Shown here: positions 42,803 to 52,282 of the stretch, piece after piece
How positions within the stretch are numbered: the stretch's first letter is position 1
Layout of the letters: each line of letters begins with the position of its first letter
DNA from: Verrucomicrobiales bacterium
GTDB taxonomy: Bacteria > Verrucomicrobiota > Verrucomicrobiia > Verrucomicrobiales > DEV007
Reading direction: 5' to 3'
Assembly (NCBI GenBank): GCA_029213195.1
Contig: JARGNI010000008.1
Location: forward strand, 1-64,000
DNA: 64,000 bases
Position numbers and translations under genes: made by a program
Notes under the pieces: model-generated
What the model was told of the DNA's origin: nothing
Database searches by the model: none
Seen by the model: the letters and a program-made list of their open reading frames with translations, nothing else

Positions 42803-43537
42803 ATGCACCTCGAAATTCTCAACTCTTCGAAAGAAGTCCTCGATTACGAATTCCACGGAGACCCTTCGGACACTTCCCTGCTGGTGATCATCGGTCACGG
42901 CGTTACGGGAAACAAGGCTCGTCCCTGGGCGGAAGGACTCGCGAAAGCGATTGAGGCGGCGGGGATCAACGCGCTGCGATTCTCTTTCGCAGGAAACGGC
43001 GATTCGGAAGGAAAGTTCGAAGACTGCACGATCTCGAAAGAGGTCAAGGATCTCAAGTCTGTCGTGAATGCCGCCGAAGACGAGGGGTATCACCGGATCT
43101 GCTACATCGGTCATAGCATGGGGGCGGCCGTCGGAGTGCTTTCTGCCTCAAAGGACGAACGCATTGAACTGCTGGTCTCTCTCTCCGGAATGGTCTACAC
43201 CAAGAAATTCTGTGAGACCGAGTTTGGCGATCAGAAGCCGGGCAAAGGCTGCATGTGGGAAGACGAGGAGTGCCCGCTCTCCCAGGCTTTTGTCGACGAC
43301 ATGAACAAGATCGATAACGTTCTCGCGAAGACGGAAAAGATCGAGGTTCCCTGGTTGATTGTCCACGGAGATGCCGACGACGTCGTTCCCGTCGAAGAAG
43401 GGCGTGAAATTTTTGCTGCTGCCTACGAGCCGAAGGAGTTGGAAATCCTCGAGGGAGTGGATCATGTCTACAGCGGTGACGGGCTCGACAAGATGATCGA
43501 TGTCGTGGTCTCGTGGCTGAAGACGCATCACAATTGA
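42803..43537 (+). CDS. Alpha/beta hydrolase
   Basis: A 244-residue cytoplasmic hydrolase. IIGHGVTGNKARPWAEGLA forms the oxyanion loop, YIGHSMGAAVG contains the nucleophile Ser, and the C-terminal IVHGDADDVVP and GVDHVYSG supply Asp and His. It is most like dienelactone-hydrolase/serine aminopeptidase-type esterases. The next gene begins inside its last codons, so the two are probably co-translated. Confidence 0.87.
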   Translation: MHLEILNSSKEVLDYEFHGDPSDTSLLVIIGHGVTGNKARPWAEGLAKAIEAAGINALRFSFAGNGDSEGKFEDCTISKEVKDLKSVVNAAEDEGYHRICYIGHSMGAAVGVLSASKDERIELLVSLSGMVYTKKFCETEFGDQKPGKGCMWEDEECPLSQAFVDDMNKIDNVLAKTEKIEVPWLIVHGDADDVVPVEEGREIFAAAYEPKELEILEGVDHVYSGDGLDKMIDVVVSWLKTHHN

Positions 43538-44466
43538 TCCCGGCCCCATCGGATCCGATCTGCGACATCCTCGGTCTCGGGATGTCGATGATGGACACGA
43601 TCCAGCGGATCGAAGAATTCCCGGTGACCACCGGGGTGACCGAAGTTTCGGAATCTGCCTTGATGGGCGGAGGGCCGGTTCCTACGGCACTTTGCTCGGC
43701 GGCCAGACTTGGGGCCTCCGCGGCCATCCTCGATCGGGTGGGCGACGACTGGAGAGGCGAACTGATCCAGCGTGACTATGAGAAGTTCGGAGTCGATACC
43801 CGATTTCTCGAGTTGCAGGCCGGGAGAACGAGCAGCCTCGGGATTGTTCTCGTTCGTGAGCGGGACGGAGAGCGCCACATCGTCTTTCAGCGGGGGAATT
43901 TCGACGAGTTGGTTCCCGAAGAGCTTCCGATGGAGTTGCTGAAGCAATGTCGATTTCTCCATCTCAATGGTCGGCACTGGCCGGCAGCTCTGAAAGCCGC
44001 GGAACTCGTGAAAGAGGCAGGGGGCGTGACCTCCTTCGACGGAGGAGCCCATCGCTATGAGGAAAAGTTCGAGCCCCTGCTCGAAAAGATCGATCTGCTC
44101 ATCGTGGCGAGGGAGTTTGCCTGTCGATTGGCAAAGAGCGAAGATCACGAGGAGCAACTGAAGCAGTTGCTCCGAAGAGGGGGCGAGATCGTGGGAATCA
44201 CTGATGGCGTGAGAGGAAGCTGGTTTCAGACCCGCGAGGGAGAAGTCTTTCACCAGCCCGCCTTTTGCGTCCCCCATGTCGTCGACACCACGGGTTGCGG
44301 GGATGTCTTCCATGGCGCCTTCCTCTTTTCTCGGAGCCGAGGAGATTCCTGGTCTTCCTGTGCCAGGTTTGCGAGCGCAGCTGCCGCAATCAATGCGACC
44401 GGCCTGGGTGGCAGGGGGCATCTGGCGACCTGCGAGGAAGTCGAAGCCTTTCTCCGATCTGCCTGA
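43513..44466 (+). CDS. PfkB-family sugar kinase
   Basis: A roughly 310-residue ribokinase-type kinase. GGGPVPTALCSAARLG near residue 52 is the substrate-binding region and DTTGCGDVFHGAFL near 259 is the ATP/anion-hole motif with catalytic Asp. The start may be GTG 43513, 25 bases inside the hydrolase gene, or TTG 43534, whose codon overlaps that gene's TGA. It phosphorylates a sugar or nucleoside; the substrate is unknown. Confidence 0.86.
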   Translation: MAEDASQLIPAPSDPICDILGLGMSMMDTIQRIEEFPVTTGVTEVSESALMGGGPVPTALCSAARLGASAAILDRVGDDWRGELIQRDYEKFGVDTRFLELQAGRTSSLGIVLVRERDGERHIVFQRGNFDELVPEELPMELLKQCRFLHLNGRHWPAALKAAELVKEAGGVTSFDGGAHRYEEKFEPLLEKIDLLIVAREFACRLAKSEDHEEQLKQLLRRGGEIVGITDGVRGSWFQTREGEVFHQPAFCVPHVVDTTGCGDVFHGAFLFSRSRGDSWSSCARFASAAAAINATGLGGRGHLATCEEVEAFLRSA

Positions 44467-44553
44467 GGAGAGGGAAGTATTTCGACAGATGGGCAAGATT
44501 ATCAATTATTCTTTATTTATTGTAATTTTCATAATATTGAGTAATTTTAGGGC

Positions 44554-46113
44554 ATGAGTCGTGTCCCCACGCTTTCCCAACAAGGTCTCACTGTTCCCGG
44601 AGTCTCCGGGCTGCTTCTTTCCGCCGCCGATCTTCATCCTGATGCTCCCTTTCTCCGGGATCGATTCGGGTCGGCATGCACCTACCTTGAGGCCGCGGAA
44701 CAGGTGCGATCTTTGGCCGGTTGGTTGGCGGATCAGGGGGTCCAGCGAGGGGATCGAGTCGCGATCCATCTCCGAAATCGCTCGGAACTGGCGATCGCGC
44801 TTTTTGCGACCTCGTTGGTGGGGGGCATCTATGTCGTGCTCAATTCCAAGCTGAAGGAAAAGGGGCTTCACAAAATTCTCGACCAGGCAGAACCGGTCGT
44901 CATGGTCTCCGACGAAGAAACGGCTGGTCTTTTTCCGGAGGAAGGAGAAATCTCGTCCCGCCTTTTCGTCGGGGAATCGCCCCGCGAAGGATGGAGTTCC
45001 TGGAGCGATGCGGTCCAGCACACGCCTTTTTCTGAGAATTGGAGCGGGATCAGCGTCGATCCGGCCTGCCTCGTTTTCACTTCAGGATCTACCGGTACAC
45101 CCCGCGGCGTCACCCTTTCTCACGACAACATCCGGTTCGTCGTCGGGGCGATCCAGGAGCGACTTCGATACCGTCCCGAGGATACGATTGGCTGCTTTCT
45201 TCCCCTCGCTTTCGACTACGGCCTCTACCAGATCTTTCTCGCGGCCCAGTCCGGGGCTTGTCTCTACATCGGCGACCCCGACCAAGTCGGTCCTCGTCTC
45301 CCCAAGGTCATGAAGGAGGCGGAAGTTTCGGTCCTTCCGGGTGTTCCCTCTGTCTACGCTGCCCTCATCGCTCTCGGGCGCAGACGGCCGCTCGATCTTC
45401 CCCGTCTTCGGGCCATCACCAACACGGGGGAGCGACTTCCCTTGTCCTACATCGAAGAGCTGCGCAGCGCTTTTCCTGCACTGGAGGTCTTCGTCATGTA
45501 TGGGCTCACGGAGTGCAAACGAGTGTCGATCATGACTCCCCAGGAGTTCGAATTTCACATGGAGTCCGTCGGCCGGGCACTCGACGATACAGAGGTCTAT
45601 GCCGTTTCGGAAACCGGGGAACGTCTCGCTCCTGGGGAGGTTGGAGAACTGGTCGTTCGGGGGCGCCATGTCGCGCATGGCTACTGGAGAGCTCCGGAAG
45701 AAACCGAGAAGAGATTCCGCAAGAGAGCTCCCGAGGCGGCGGTCGAACTGTTCACCGGAGACTCGGGGTCGGTCGACGAAGAGGGCTACATTTATTTCTC
45801 GGCACGGAGTGATGACTGGCTCAAGCATCGGGGCAATCGAATCAGTCCGGTCGAGATCGAGAACGAAGCCTGCTCTCTCCCTTCCGTTGTCGAAGCCAGT
45901 CTGCATTGGCGCGAGGCCGACGACACGCTACACCTTTTCGTGACCGTTTCCGAAGAAATCGAAAGCGAGGTGATTCTTTCGGCCCTGAACGAATCCCTCG
46001 AGCCTGCCAAGGTGCCGGAATACATCCTGGTGCTCGACGAAATGCCGAAGTCGGTGAATGGCAAGATCGATCGAAAATCACTCGCGGCCAAGATTCCGGT
46101 GTTGGGCTCCTGA
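44554..46113 (+). CDS. AMP-forming acyl-CoA ligase, exosortase-associated-like
   Basis: A 519-residue adenylating enzyme. LVFTSGSTGTPRGVTLSHDN is the A3 motif, YGLTECKR the A5 region and NGKIDRKSL holds the catalytic Lys. The linear order and the FLPLAFDYGLYQIFLAAQSGA segment resemble ligases found with exosortase/polysaccharide loci, though no exosortase gene is visible. It starts the co-directional trio ligase-GNAT-glycosyltransferase (gaps of 9 and 16 bases) and follows a strikingly AT-rich leader. It likely activates a fatty or amino acid for glycan or lipid tailoring. Confidence 0.85.
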   Translation: MSRVPTLSQQGLTVPGVSGLLLSAADLHPDAPFLRDRFGSACTYLEAAEQVRSLAGWLADQGVQRGDRVAIHLRNRSELAIALFATSLVGGIYVVLNSKLKEKGLHKILDQAEPVVMVSDEETAGLFPEEGEISSRLFVGESPREGWSSWSDAVQHTPFSENWSGISVDPACLVFTSGSTGTPRGVTLSHDNIRFVVGAIQERLRYRPEDTIGCFLPLAFDYGLYQIFLAAQSGACLYIGDPDQVGPRLPKVMKEAEVSVLPGVPSVYAALIALGRRRPLDLPRLRAITNTGERLPLSYIEELRSAFPALEVFVMYGLTECKRVSIMTPQEFEFHMESVGRALDDTEVYAVSETGERLAPGEVGELVVRGRHVAHGYWRAPEETEKRFRKRAPEAAVELFTGDSGSVDEEGYIYFSARSDDWLKHRGNRISPVEIENEACSLPSVVEASLHWREADDTLHLFVTVSEEIESEVILSALNESLEPAKVPEYILVLDEMPKSVNGKIDRKSLAAKIPVLGS

Positions 46114-46122
46114 GGCAGAAAG

Positions 46123-47145
46123 ATGGCAGGTACGATCAAGGAATTCCAGGGGACCGGGGAAGAAAGGCGGGAGGTAGCCCGCTTTCTCGCCGACTTCGTG
46201 CGGCGCGGCGAGCTGTCGAATCCCCGCCATGGGGACGATGAGGAGGCCCACTGGGAACAGCGATTTCGATGGTGGTGGGATGAGAATCCCATGTGCCGTC
46301 CGGAATCTCCGCTCGGATTTCTCCTTTATGCAGGAGAACAAATCGTGGGCTTCAACGGGTTCATTCCCCTCGATTATGCGATCGATGATGAGACGGTGCC
46401 CACCCTTCTCGCCACGACCTTTTTTGTCGAAGAAAAGCATCGAGACTCCGTCCTCGGCATGCTCGCCCGATTGCGACGCCTCGGGAACGAATACCAGATC
46501 ATCGACGGGTCTCCTTCGGAGCCGATGAGGGAGATTCTCGGCAAGATGGGTTTCGAGAAAGAAGACGAGCGGTATCAGTATTTCTTCCCCTTGAAGACCC
46601 TGGGAGGTCAAGTAACGCAGCCTATCCTTCATCAATTTGGCCTTTCCCTTCCGTTGGGGCACTCGCTGGCTCCGGGAAGCTACCTGGCCGTTACTCCCGA
46701 GGAAGTGGAGAGCTTTCCCAAGATTCGAGATGGAAAGTTGCGGCGCAGTCTGTCCGTCGAGTCTTTGCAATGGCTCATCTCGGTGGGGAGCGAACCCAGG
46801 AGCTTCTTCGGTCTCTGTGATGCGCAGGGGCAGTTGCAATCCTATGCCATCGGGGTCTACAAGGAACGTTTCGGCTTGAAGGCCTGTATGCTTCTCGATT
46901 CATGTGATTTCACCCCGGAGCAAAACGGGCTGGAGAATCTGCTGAGTTTCCTCACGAAAGATCCTGAATCGGCAGGCGTTCTTTCGGGAACCGATCTCAT
47001 CACCTGGTCGGTCTTGGACTCGGGCGAGCGACCAAAGCCTGCCGGGCTCCGGCGCGGATCGATTCTCCATTACTCATTGCCACGTCATCGCTCGGCTTGT
47101 CGCCGGGCCAGCGTTCCTTTCGAAAGCGATATCCCGCTACTCTAA
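46123..47145 (+). CDS. GNAT-like acyltransferase
   Basis: A 340-residue protein. Residues about 40-150 have a GNAT-like fold (LGFLLYAGEQIVGFNGFIPLDY, TFFVEEKHRDSVLGMLARLRR), followed by a second domain I do not recognise. Related proteins sit in polysaccharide loci where they acylate an amino sugar or lipid. It may use the acyl product of the ligase 9 bases upstream. No signal or membrane segment. Confidence 0.7.
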   Translation: MAGTIKEFQGTGEERREVARFLADFVRRGELSNPRHGDDEEAHWEQRFRWWWDENPMCRPESPLGFLLYAGEQIVGFNGFIPLDYAIDDETVPTLLATTFFVEEKHRDSVLGMLARLRRLGNEYQIIDGSPSEPMREILGKMGFEKEDERYQYFFPLKTLGGQVTQPILHQFGLSLPLGHSLAPGSYLAVTPEEVESFPKIRDGKLRRSLSVESLQWLISVGSEPRSFFGLCDAQGQLQSYAIGVYKERFGLKACMLLDSCDFTPEQNGLENLLSFLTKDPESAGVLSGTDLITWSVLDSGERPKPAGLRRGSILHYSLPRHRSACRRASVPFESDIPLL

Positions 47146-47161
47146 CTCGACTCGATCATCC

Positions 47162-48397
47162 ATGAAGTGTCTCTGGCTTACCCGAAAATATCCTCGTCCC
47201 ACCAACAGTGGGGAGCTGATCTATTCCAATGGCTTGATCCGTGCGGTGGCAGGCACCGGGATCGACCTCACGGTGCTCGCACACGACAACGACGAGCAAC
47301 CCATCGGAGACGGCACCCAAAGGAGTTCCTATGTGGATGAGGACAAGGTTGAGTGGAGACTCGGATCACCGGAACTCGGAAGTCGCGCCGGGAGTCTCTT
47401 CACCCGATACCCGAGCGACTCGTGGCGACTGAAAAATGGTGGCCCCCAGAGAGCACTCGAAGAGGCGCTGCGTGAAGAGGCGTGGGACGCAATTGTGATC
47501 GATCATGCGGCGATTGGCTGGGCTCTCGGACCGATTCGTGCGCAGAGAAAGCTCTCCGGTATCAAGAGCGACCCCGTCCTCGTCTATGTGTCTCACAATC
47601 ACGAGGCAAAGATTCGAAGGGAGATCGCGAAGAACTCTTCCGCAGCGTTTCCGAAGAAGCTGGCTCTACGATACGACGCCGAGAAGTATGCCCGTCAGGA
47701 GGAAGAACTCTGCCGCGAAGTCGATCTGGTCACGGCAATCACCGAGTTGGAGGTAGAAGCCTACCGGGAGCAATTTCCAAGGCAGCGGTATCTCAACCTC
47801 ACACCCGGCTACGAAGGCGCGATCCACCGGCAGCGTGAGATTACTGCCGAGACGCCGCGACGTGTCGTCATGTCAGGTTCTTTTGAGTGGATTGCGAAGC
47901 GGATCAACCTCGAGTGGTTTCTCGAGAACAGTGCCGAGGCCTTTGCCAGGGCGGGGATTGAAGTGCAGATCGTCGGCAAGACGGAAGAAGGATTTCGCAG
48001 GGAGATGCAGGACCGCTTCCCCATGGTCGACTTCGTCGGTCGAGTTCCCGAGATGGAGCCCTATCTGCTCGATGCCCGCATGGGGCTGATCGTCGAGGAA
48101 CTGGGAGGTGGTTTCAAACTCAAGACCCTCGAGTATATCTTTCATGGCCTCCCTCTCGCAGGGCTGCGCCATGCCGTGGAAGGTCTGCCGCTGGAGAGCC
48201 CGCGGGACATTCTCCTGACCACAGATCTCTCTTCCCTGATCGAGGGGATTTCAAAAACCATCGACGATTTCGAGGCATTGAACCGAATGCGAGAGAACTC
48301 CCTCACGACCTGTGACTCGGCCTTCCGCTGGGAAGATCGAGGAAGGAAGCTGGTCGAGGCGATCCAAGAGATGCGTTCGATCGCACTCCCCAGCTAG
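47162..48397 (+). CDS. Glycosyltransferase, GT4-like (GT-B)
   Basis: A 411-residue nucleotide-sugar transferase. The start LWLTRKYPRPTNSGELIYSNGL is typical of GT4 N-terminal domains. The C-terminal domain has GRVPEMEPYLLDARMGLIVEELGGGFKLKTLEYIFHGLPLAG, with the donor-binding E-x7-E-like region (E at the EELGGG and LE positions). It likely adds one sugar during envelope-glycan synthesis. It ends the operon and is convergent with the ABC exporter (17-base gap). Confidence 0.87.
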   Translation: MKCLWLTRKYPRPTNSGELIYSNGLIRAVAGTGIDLTVLAHDNDEQPIGDGTQRSSYVDEDKVEWRLGSPELGSRAGSLFTRYPSDSWRLKNGGPQRALEEALREEAWDAIVIDHAAIGWALGPIRAQRKLSGIKSDPVLVYVSHNHEAKIRREIAKNSSAAFPKKLALRYDAEKYARQEEELCREVDLVTAITELEVEAYREQFPRQRYLNLTPGYEGAIHRQREITAETPRRVVMSGSFEWIAKRINLEWFLENSAEAFARAGIEVQIVGKTEEGFRREMQDRFPMVDFVGRVPEMEPYLLDARMGLIVEELGGGFKLKTLEYIFHGLPLAGLRHAVEGLPLESPRDILLTTDLSSLIEGISKTIDDFEALNRMRENSLTTCDSAFRWEDRGRKLVEAIQEMRSIALPS

Positions 48398-48414
48398 GGC
48401 GAGACCGGACTCGA

Positions 48415-50358
48415 TCAGGTTTCGAACTGGAGTTGGTAGAGCTGCTGGTATTCCGGGCAGCGTTCGAGCAGGACCTCGTGGGTAGCCACGTCGATGACCC
48501 TGCCTTCCTTCATCACGACGATGCCATCGGAGTCGAGAACCGTCGAGAGTCGATGGGCGATCGCAATGACGGTTTTCCCTCGGGAAAGCTCTTCGATCGC
48601 ATCCTGGATGGCCTTCTCGGATTCCGAGTCGAGCGCGGACATGGCTTCGTCGAGAAGTAGAATGGGAGCATCGCGGAGAATCGCACGCGCGATCGAAAGC
48701 CGCTGCTGCTGACCACCCGAGAGCGTGCAGCCCTTGTCTCCGAGGACGGTATCGTAGCCGTCCGATTGCTGCTCGATGAACTCGTGGGCATGGGCGAGTT
48801 TCGCGGCGGCCACGACTTCTTCTCGCGTCGCGTCGAGACGACCGTAGCGGATGTTGTCTAGGATGGTGTCGTGGAAAAGAAATGTCTCCTGACTGACGAT
48901 CCCAATCTGGTCTCGCAGCGATTGTTGGGTGTACTCGCGGATATCGCGATCGTCGAGTCGAATGCTCCCCTTGTCAGGATCGTAGAAGCGGAGAATGAGC
49001 GAGAGGATGGTCGATTTTCCCGACCCGCTCTGACCGACAAGAGCATAGCGTTTCCCGGACTCGAAGGTCAGCGAGACGCCCTGCAGTGCTGTGCGATCCT
49101 CGGTGTAGGAGAACTCGACATCGTCGATCTCGATTTTTCCCTTCGAGTTCTCGATCTCGATCGCTTTGGGGGCATCCTTCACGTCGGGTTCCGCATCGAT
49201 GTAGGAAAACACTTTCAAGGCAGCGACGAAGCATTTCTGCATCGAAATATTCATGCGGCTCAGGGCTTTGGCATGGGGGTAGATGCTGATCAGCCCGAGG
49301 TTGATGGCCGTGAACGTATCGACATTGACCTCCATCATCCATGCGTAGACCAGCCCGATCGAAATCCCCAGGGCGCCGACGATCTCGACCATGGGACTCG
49401 AGATCTCCATCGCCTTTCTCCAACGCATGATGAACTTGATGATGCTCCGGCTACCCTCGTTGAATCGATTTCGCTGGTAATCCTCCCGACTGTGAGCTTT
49501 GACGAGTCGAACCCCACCAAAGCTCTCGTGGAGAGTGACCATGAGTCCTTCGGATTCCTGCTCTTCTTTTCCTCCTGCTTTCCGAACCTTTCGGCTGACG
49601 AGTGCGACCGGAACGATGCAGAGAGGGAACACGATGAGGGCTCCGAAAGTGTAGAGCGGGTCCATGATCACCACCATGACGATGATGGACAAGATGGCGG
49701 CAGGGTGGGTAATGAGCGCACTGAGGAGTTGGCTCCCGGCATCCGCCGAAGTTCGGGTCTGGTTCGATACCGTCTGAATCAGTTCCCCCTGCTTGACCCG
49801 GTTGAAGAAAGCGAGCGGTTGGGAAATCAGGCTGGAGAAGGATTCGTCGCGCAGGCGGTAGAGGACCTTCATGTTGATCCACAGCATGCAATAGGCGTGC
49901 AGATACTGAAAGAGGCCTCGGATCAGGAGGAGCACTGGAATGGAAAGGCAGACTGCGAGAACGAAAATCCACTCGTATTCATCGGGCAACTTGGGTGGTC
50001 GGATCGCAAAATCAGTTAGAAAGGGGAGATCCTCGAAAGGATAGTAGGCTTCCTGCAGCGGGATGCCTTCACTGCCTTCGCTCACCGAATCGACGGGAGG
50101 TTCAGCCGCGTCTCCGTCTTCTTTCGGTCGAGGCAATACGACAGCAAACACGGTCTTGATGACGAGGAGAAAGACTCCGTTGATCAGCCCGGCAAGCACG
50201 CCGAAGAGGATGCCCCAGAACAATCTCATCCGAAAGGGGGTGATATAGCCGAGGAGCCTGCGGAAAACATTTCTCCGTACTTCGGCCAATTCCTCCGGAG
50301 AAGCCGTGGCGATGTCGACTGCACGAATTGGCGTCGAGTTGTCTTGGGGAGATGCCAT
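48415..50358 (-). CDS. MsbA-type lipid/glycan ABC exporter
   Basis: A 647-residue fused exporter: about six membrane helices (residues 30-370) and a C-terminal ATPase with VGQSGSGKSTILSLIL, LSGGQQQRLSIARAIL and LLLDEAMSALDSESE (H-loop AHRLSTV). The order TMD-NBD and size match MsbA and related flippases for lipid A, lipid-linked glycans or peptides. It is divergent from the NusG-like gene, with both close to heptose genes, so lipid A-core export is likely. Confidence 0.88.
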   Translation of the reverse strand: MASPQDNSTPIRAVDIATASPEELAEVRRNVFRRLLGYITPFRMRLFWGILFGVLAGLINGVFLLVIKTVFAVVLPRPKEDGDAAEPPVDSVSEGSEGIPLQEAYYPFEDLPFLTDFAIRPPKLPDEYEWIFVLAVCLSIPVLLLIRGLFQYLHAYCMLWINMKVLYRLRDESFSSLISQPLAFFNRVKQGELIQTVSNQTRTSADAGSQLLSALITHPAAILSIIVMVVIMDPLYTFGALIVFPLCIVPVALVSRKVRKAGGKEEQESEGLMVTLHESFGGVRLVKAHSREDYQRNRFNEGSRSIIKFIMRWRKAMEISSPMVEIVGALGISIGLVYAWMMEVNVDTFTAINLGLISIYPHAKALSRMNISMQKCFVAALKVFSYIDAEPDVKDAPKAIEIENSKGKIEIDDVEFSYTEDRTALQGVSLTFESGKRYALVGQSGSGKSTILSLILRFYDPDKGSIRLDDRDIREYTQQSLRDQIGIVSQETFLFHDTILDNIRYGRLDATREEVVAAAKLAHAHEFIEQQSDGYDTVLGDKGCTLSGGQQQRLSIARAILRDAPILLLDEAMSALDSESEKAIQDAIEELSRGKTVIAIAHRLSTVLDSDGIVVMKEGRVIDVATHEVLLERCPEYQQLYQLQFET

Positions 50359-50482
50359 AGGAATAAGTCGCGAGACGACGGATCGGACACGTAAAGGTAA
50401 ATCCCGATTTCCGCAAGAGTTCGTCGTCGGAGAGTCGGGAGGGGAAGCTTCTTATGGGGGAGGGAACGAATCAGATCTTTTC

Positions 50483-50511
50483 TTTCCAGAAGGCGGTGGC
50501 GAACCTATACT
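50483..50511 (+). promoter_or_regulatory. Promoter for the NusG-like/heptose operon
   Basis: TTTCCA (50483-50488) and TATACT (50506-50511) with a 17-base spacer predict a start near 50518 and a leader of about 62 bases. The -10 matches five of six consensus bases. Confidence 0.55.
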
Positions 50512-50579
50512 TTCCGCCCTTCCGAAGTTGCCGGCTTTGCTCTCGGGGGAATCAAGTTCGAGAAACGAAAATCAGGAAA

Positions 50580-51146
50580 ATGGAATCGCCTCAATCCGAC
50601 CCAGAGCCCGGCTGGTATTGCGTCCGCACCAAGCCCAAGAGCGAGCATCTCGCGGCTCGAAACCTGATGGGGTTTGCCAATCTCGATGAGGTCTTCTGTC
50701 CGCGCATTCGATACGAGAAGTCGACTCGTCGAGGAAATGTCTGGTTCGTCGAGGCCCTCTTCCCGGGCTATATTTTCGCCCGGTTTGACCTGACGAATGA
50801 TCTTCGGGCCGTCAATGCTGCCACTGGCGTCCTCGGAATCCTTCGATTTTCGGACGAGTATCCGCAGATCGAGCATGCCTACATCCAGGAATTGAAGGAC
50901 GAATTTCCGGAAGAGGAAGGGGCGATTCGGATCATCGAGCCCGAGATTTCGGAGGGCGACGATGTCATCATTACTGAAGGCGCACTGAAAGGTCTCGAGA
51001 CGGTGGTGACTCGTTTGGTATCGGGACAGGACCGGGTCCGTGTCCTCATCGAATGGCTCGGGGAAGAGCGGGAGGCAGAAGTTTCCCTGAAATCGTTGAA
51101 CCGACCGGGGGAAATCCGGACTGAAATTCGGCCTTCAAATCCCTGA
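50580..51146 (+). CDS. NusG-like transcription elongation factor (RfaH/LoaP type)
   Basis: A 188-residue protein: NGN domain (residues 10-105, WYCVRTKPKSEHLAARNLMG and FVEALFPGYIFARFDL) and a KOW-like C-terminal domain (EISEGDDVIITEGALKGLE). Paralogues of NusG such as RfaH, TaA and LoaP assist transcription of long polysaccharide operons. It precedes heptose genes, so it probably serves this or a nearby locus. ATG 50580 with AGGA four bases upstream was chosen over an earlier in-frame start at 50454. Confidence 0.88.
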   Translation: MESPQSDPEPGWYCVRTKPKSEHLAARNLMGFANLDEVFCPRIRYEKSTRRGNVWFVEALFPGYIFARFDLTNDLRAVNAATGVLGILRFSDEYPQIEHAYIQELKDEFPEEEGAIRIIEPEISEGDDVIITEGALKGLETVVTRLVSGQDRVRVLIEWLGEEREAEVSLKSLNRPGEIRTEIRPSNP

Positions 51147-51217
51147 AGCGATATCATGGGAGGAACCATTTCCTGCAGCAACTGCGATAGTTGCAATCCG
51201 AGAGTCGAGACCGTAGC

Positions 51218-52270
51218 ATGAGCCGCACCATGGGGGAAGAGACCTTGCAACCCGAAGCTTTGCTGAGCCGATTTGGCGATCAACGAATTCTCGTGATCGG
51301 CGATGTCATGCTGGATTGGTTTATCTGGGGAGGAGTGTCCCGGATTTCTCCGGAGGCACCGGTTCCCGTGGTGGAGGTCCAGAAGGAGTCCCGGTATCCG
51401 GGAGGCGCGGCCAACGTGGCGCGAAACATCACTCCGTTTGGGACGACGGTCGATCTTTCAGGACTCTACGGAACGGATCCCAACGGCGAATTGCTTTCTA
51501 CAACTCTCGCTGAATGTGGAATCGGTACTCGGTTTTGCGTGCAGGACCCGGATCTGCAGACCATTACGAAAACCCGGGTGGTCGCTCAGCATCAACAGGT
51601 CGTGAGAATTGATCGGGAGAAACGTCAGCCTATTTCGGATCGACTTGTCCATGCTCTCGTCGACCAGATCATTCCCGTTCTTCCCGAGATCGATGGGATC
51701 ATCATCGAAGACTATGGCAAGGGGCTGATCACGCCGACTCTCGTCGCGTCCCTGCTCGAGGCCTCTCGGGGTCAGGATCATTTGACCATCACGGTAGATC
51801 CCAAGCCGGGTAATCCGATCGAATGGAGAGGCGTCACCACGGTAAAGCCGAACCGTCCCGAAGCCTTCGCCTGCGCCGGGATCGAAGATCTGCATCGGGA
51901 TGAAGGTGTCGATCCGCTCAAGGACGAGCCTCTCCTCGCCGTGGGGACGCAGTTGCTCGAGGAGTGGTCCTGCGAGCAGGTTCTCCTGACCCTCGGGGAG
52001 CAGGGCATGCTGGTTTTTCGTCGAGATCTGTCGCCTGTCCATCTCAAGGCGCGAGCACGCGAGGTCTTCGACGTTTCCGGAGCCGGGGATACGGCGATCG
52101 CCATTTACACCCTCGGGCTTTGCTCGGGACTGGCTGCGGAGGTTTCTGCCACCGTTTCCAATCTCGCCAGCAGCATCGTGGTCGGCAAACTCGGAACCTC
52201 TCCTATCGAAAGAGACGAATTGCTGGAGGCGCTCGAGCGAGAGTTTTCGCAGGGCGTCCCCCTAGCCTGA
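51218..52270 (+). CDS. rfaE1: D-glycero-beta-D-manno-heptose-7-phosphate kinase
   Basis: A 350-residue PfkB-fold kinase without the C-terminal nucleotidyltransferase part found in HldE. ILVIGDVMLDWFIWGGVSRI opens the domain, RYPGGAANVARNI binds the sugar and SGAGDT (Asp catalytic) closes it. It phosphorylates heptose-7-phosphate at C1 in ADP-heptose synthesis. It lies 71 bases after the NusG-like gene and 12 bases before gmhA, the preceding pathway step, so one operon is likely. Start ATG 51218 preferred over TTG 51191. Confidence 0.92.
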   Translation: MSRTMGEETLQPEALLSRFGDQRILVIGDVMLDWFIWGGVSRISPEAPVPVVEVQKESRYPGGAANVARNITPFGTTVDLSGLYGTDPNGELLSTTLAECGIGTRFCVQDPDLQTITKTRVVAQHQQVVRIDREKRQPISDRLVHALVDQIIPVLPEIDGIIIEDYGKGLITPTLVASLLEASRGQDHLTITVDPKPGNPIEWRGVTTVKPNRPEAFACAGIEDLHRDEGVDPLKDEPLLAVGTQLLEEWSCEQVLLTLGEQGMLVFRRDLSPVHLKARAREVFDVSGAGDTAIAIYTLGLCSGLAAEVSATVSNLASSIVVGKLGTSPIERDELLEALEREFSQGVPLA

Positions 52271-52282
52271 ATCATTTTCCCT

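Noticed and set aside
50492-50502. ops-like GGCGGTGGCGA near the NusG-like gene
   Set aside because: Two mismatches from ops and located before the predicted transcription start, so it would not be transcribed.
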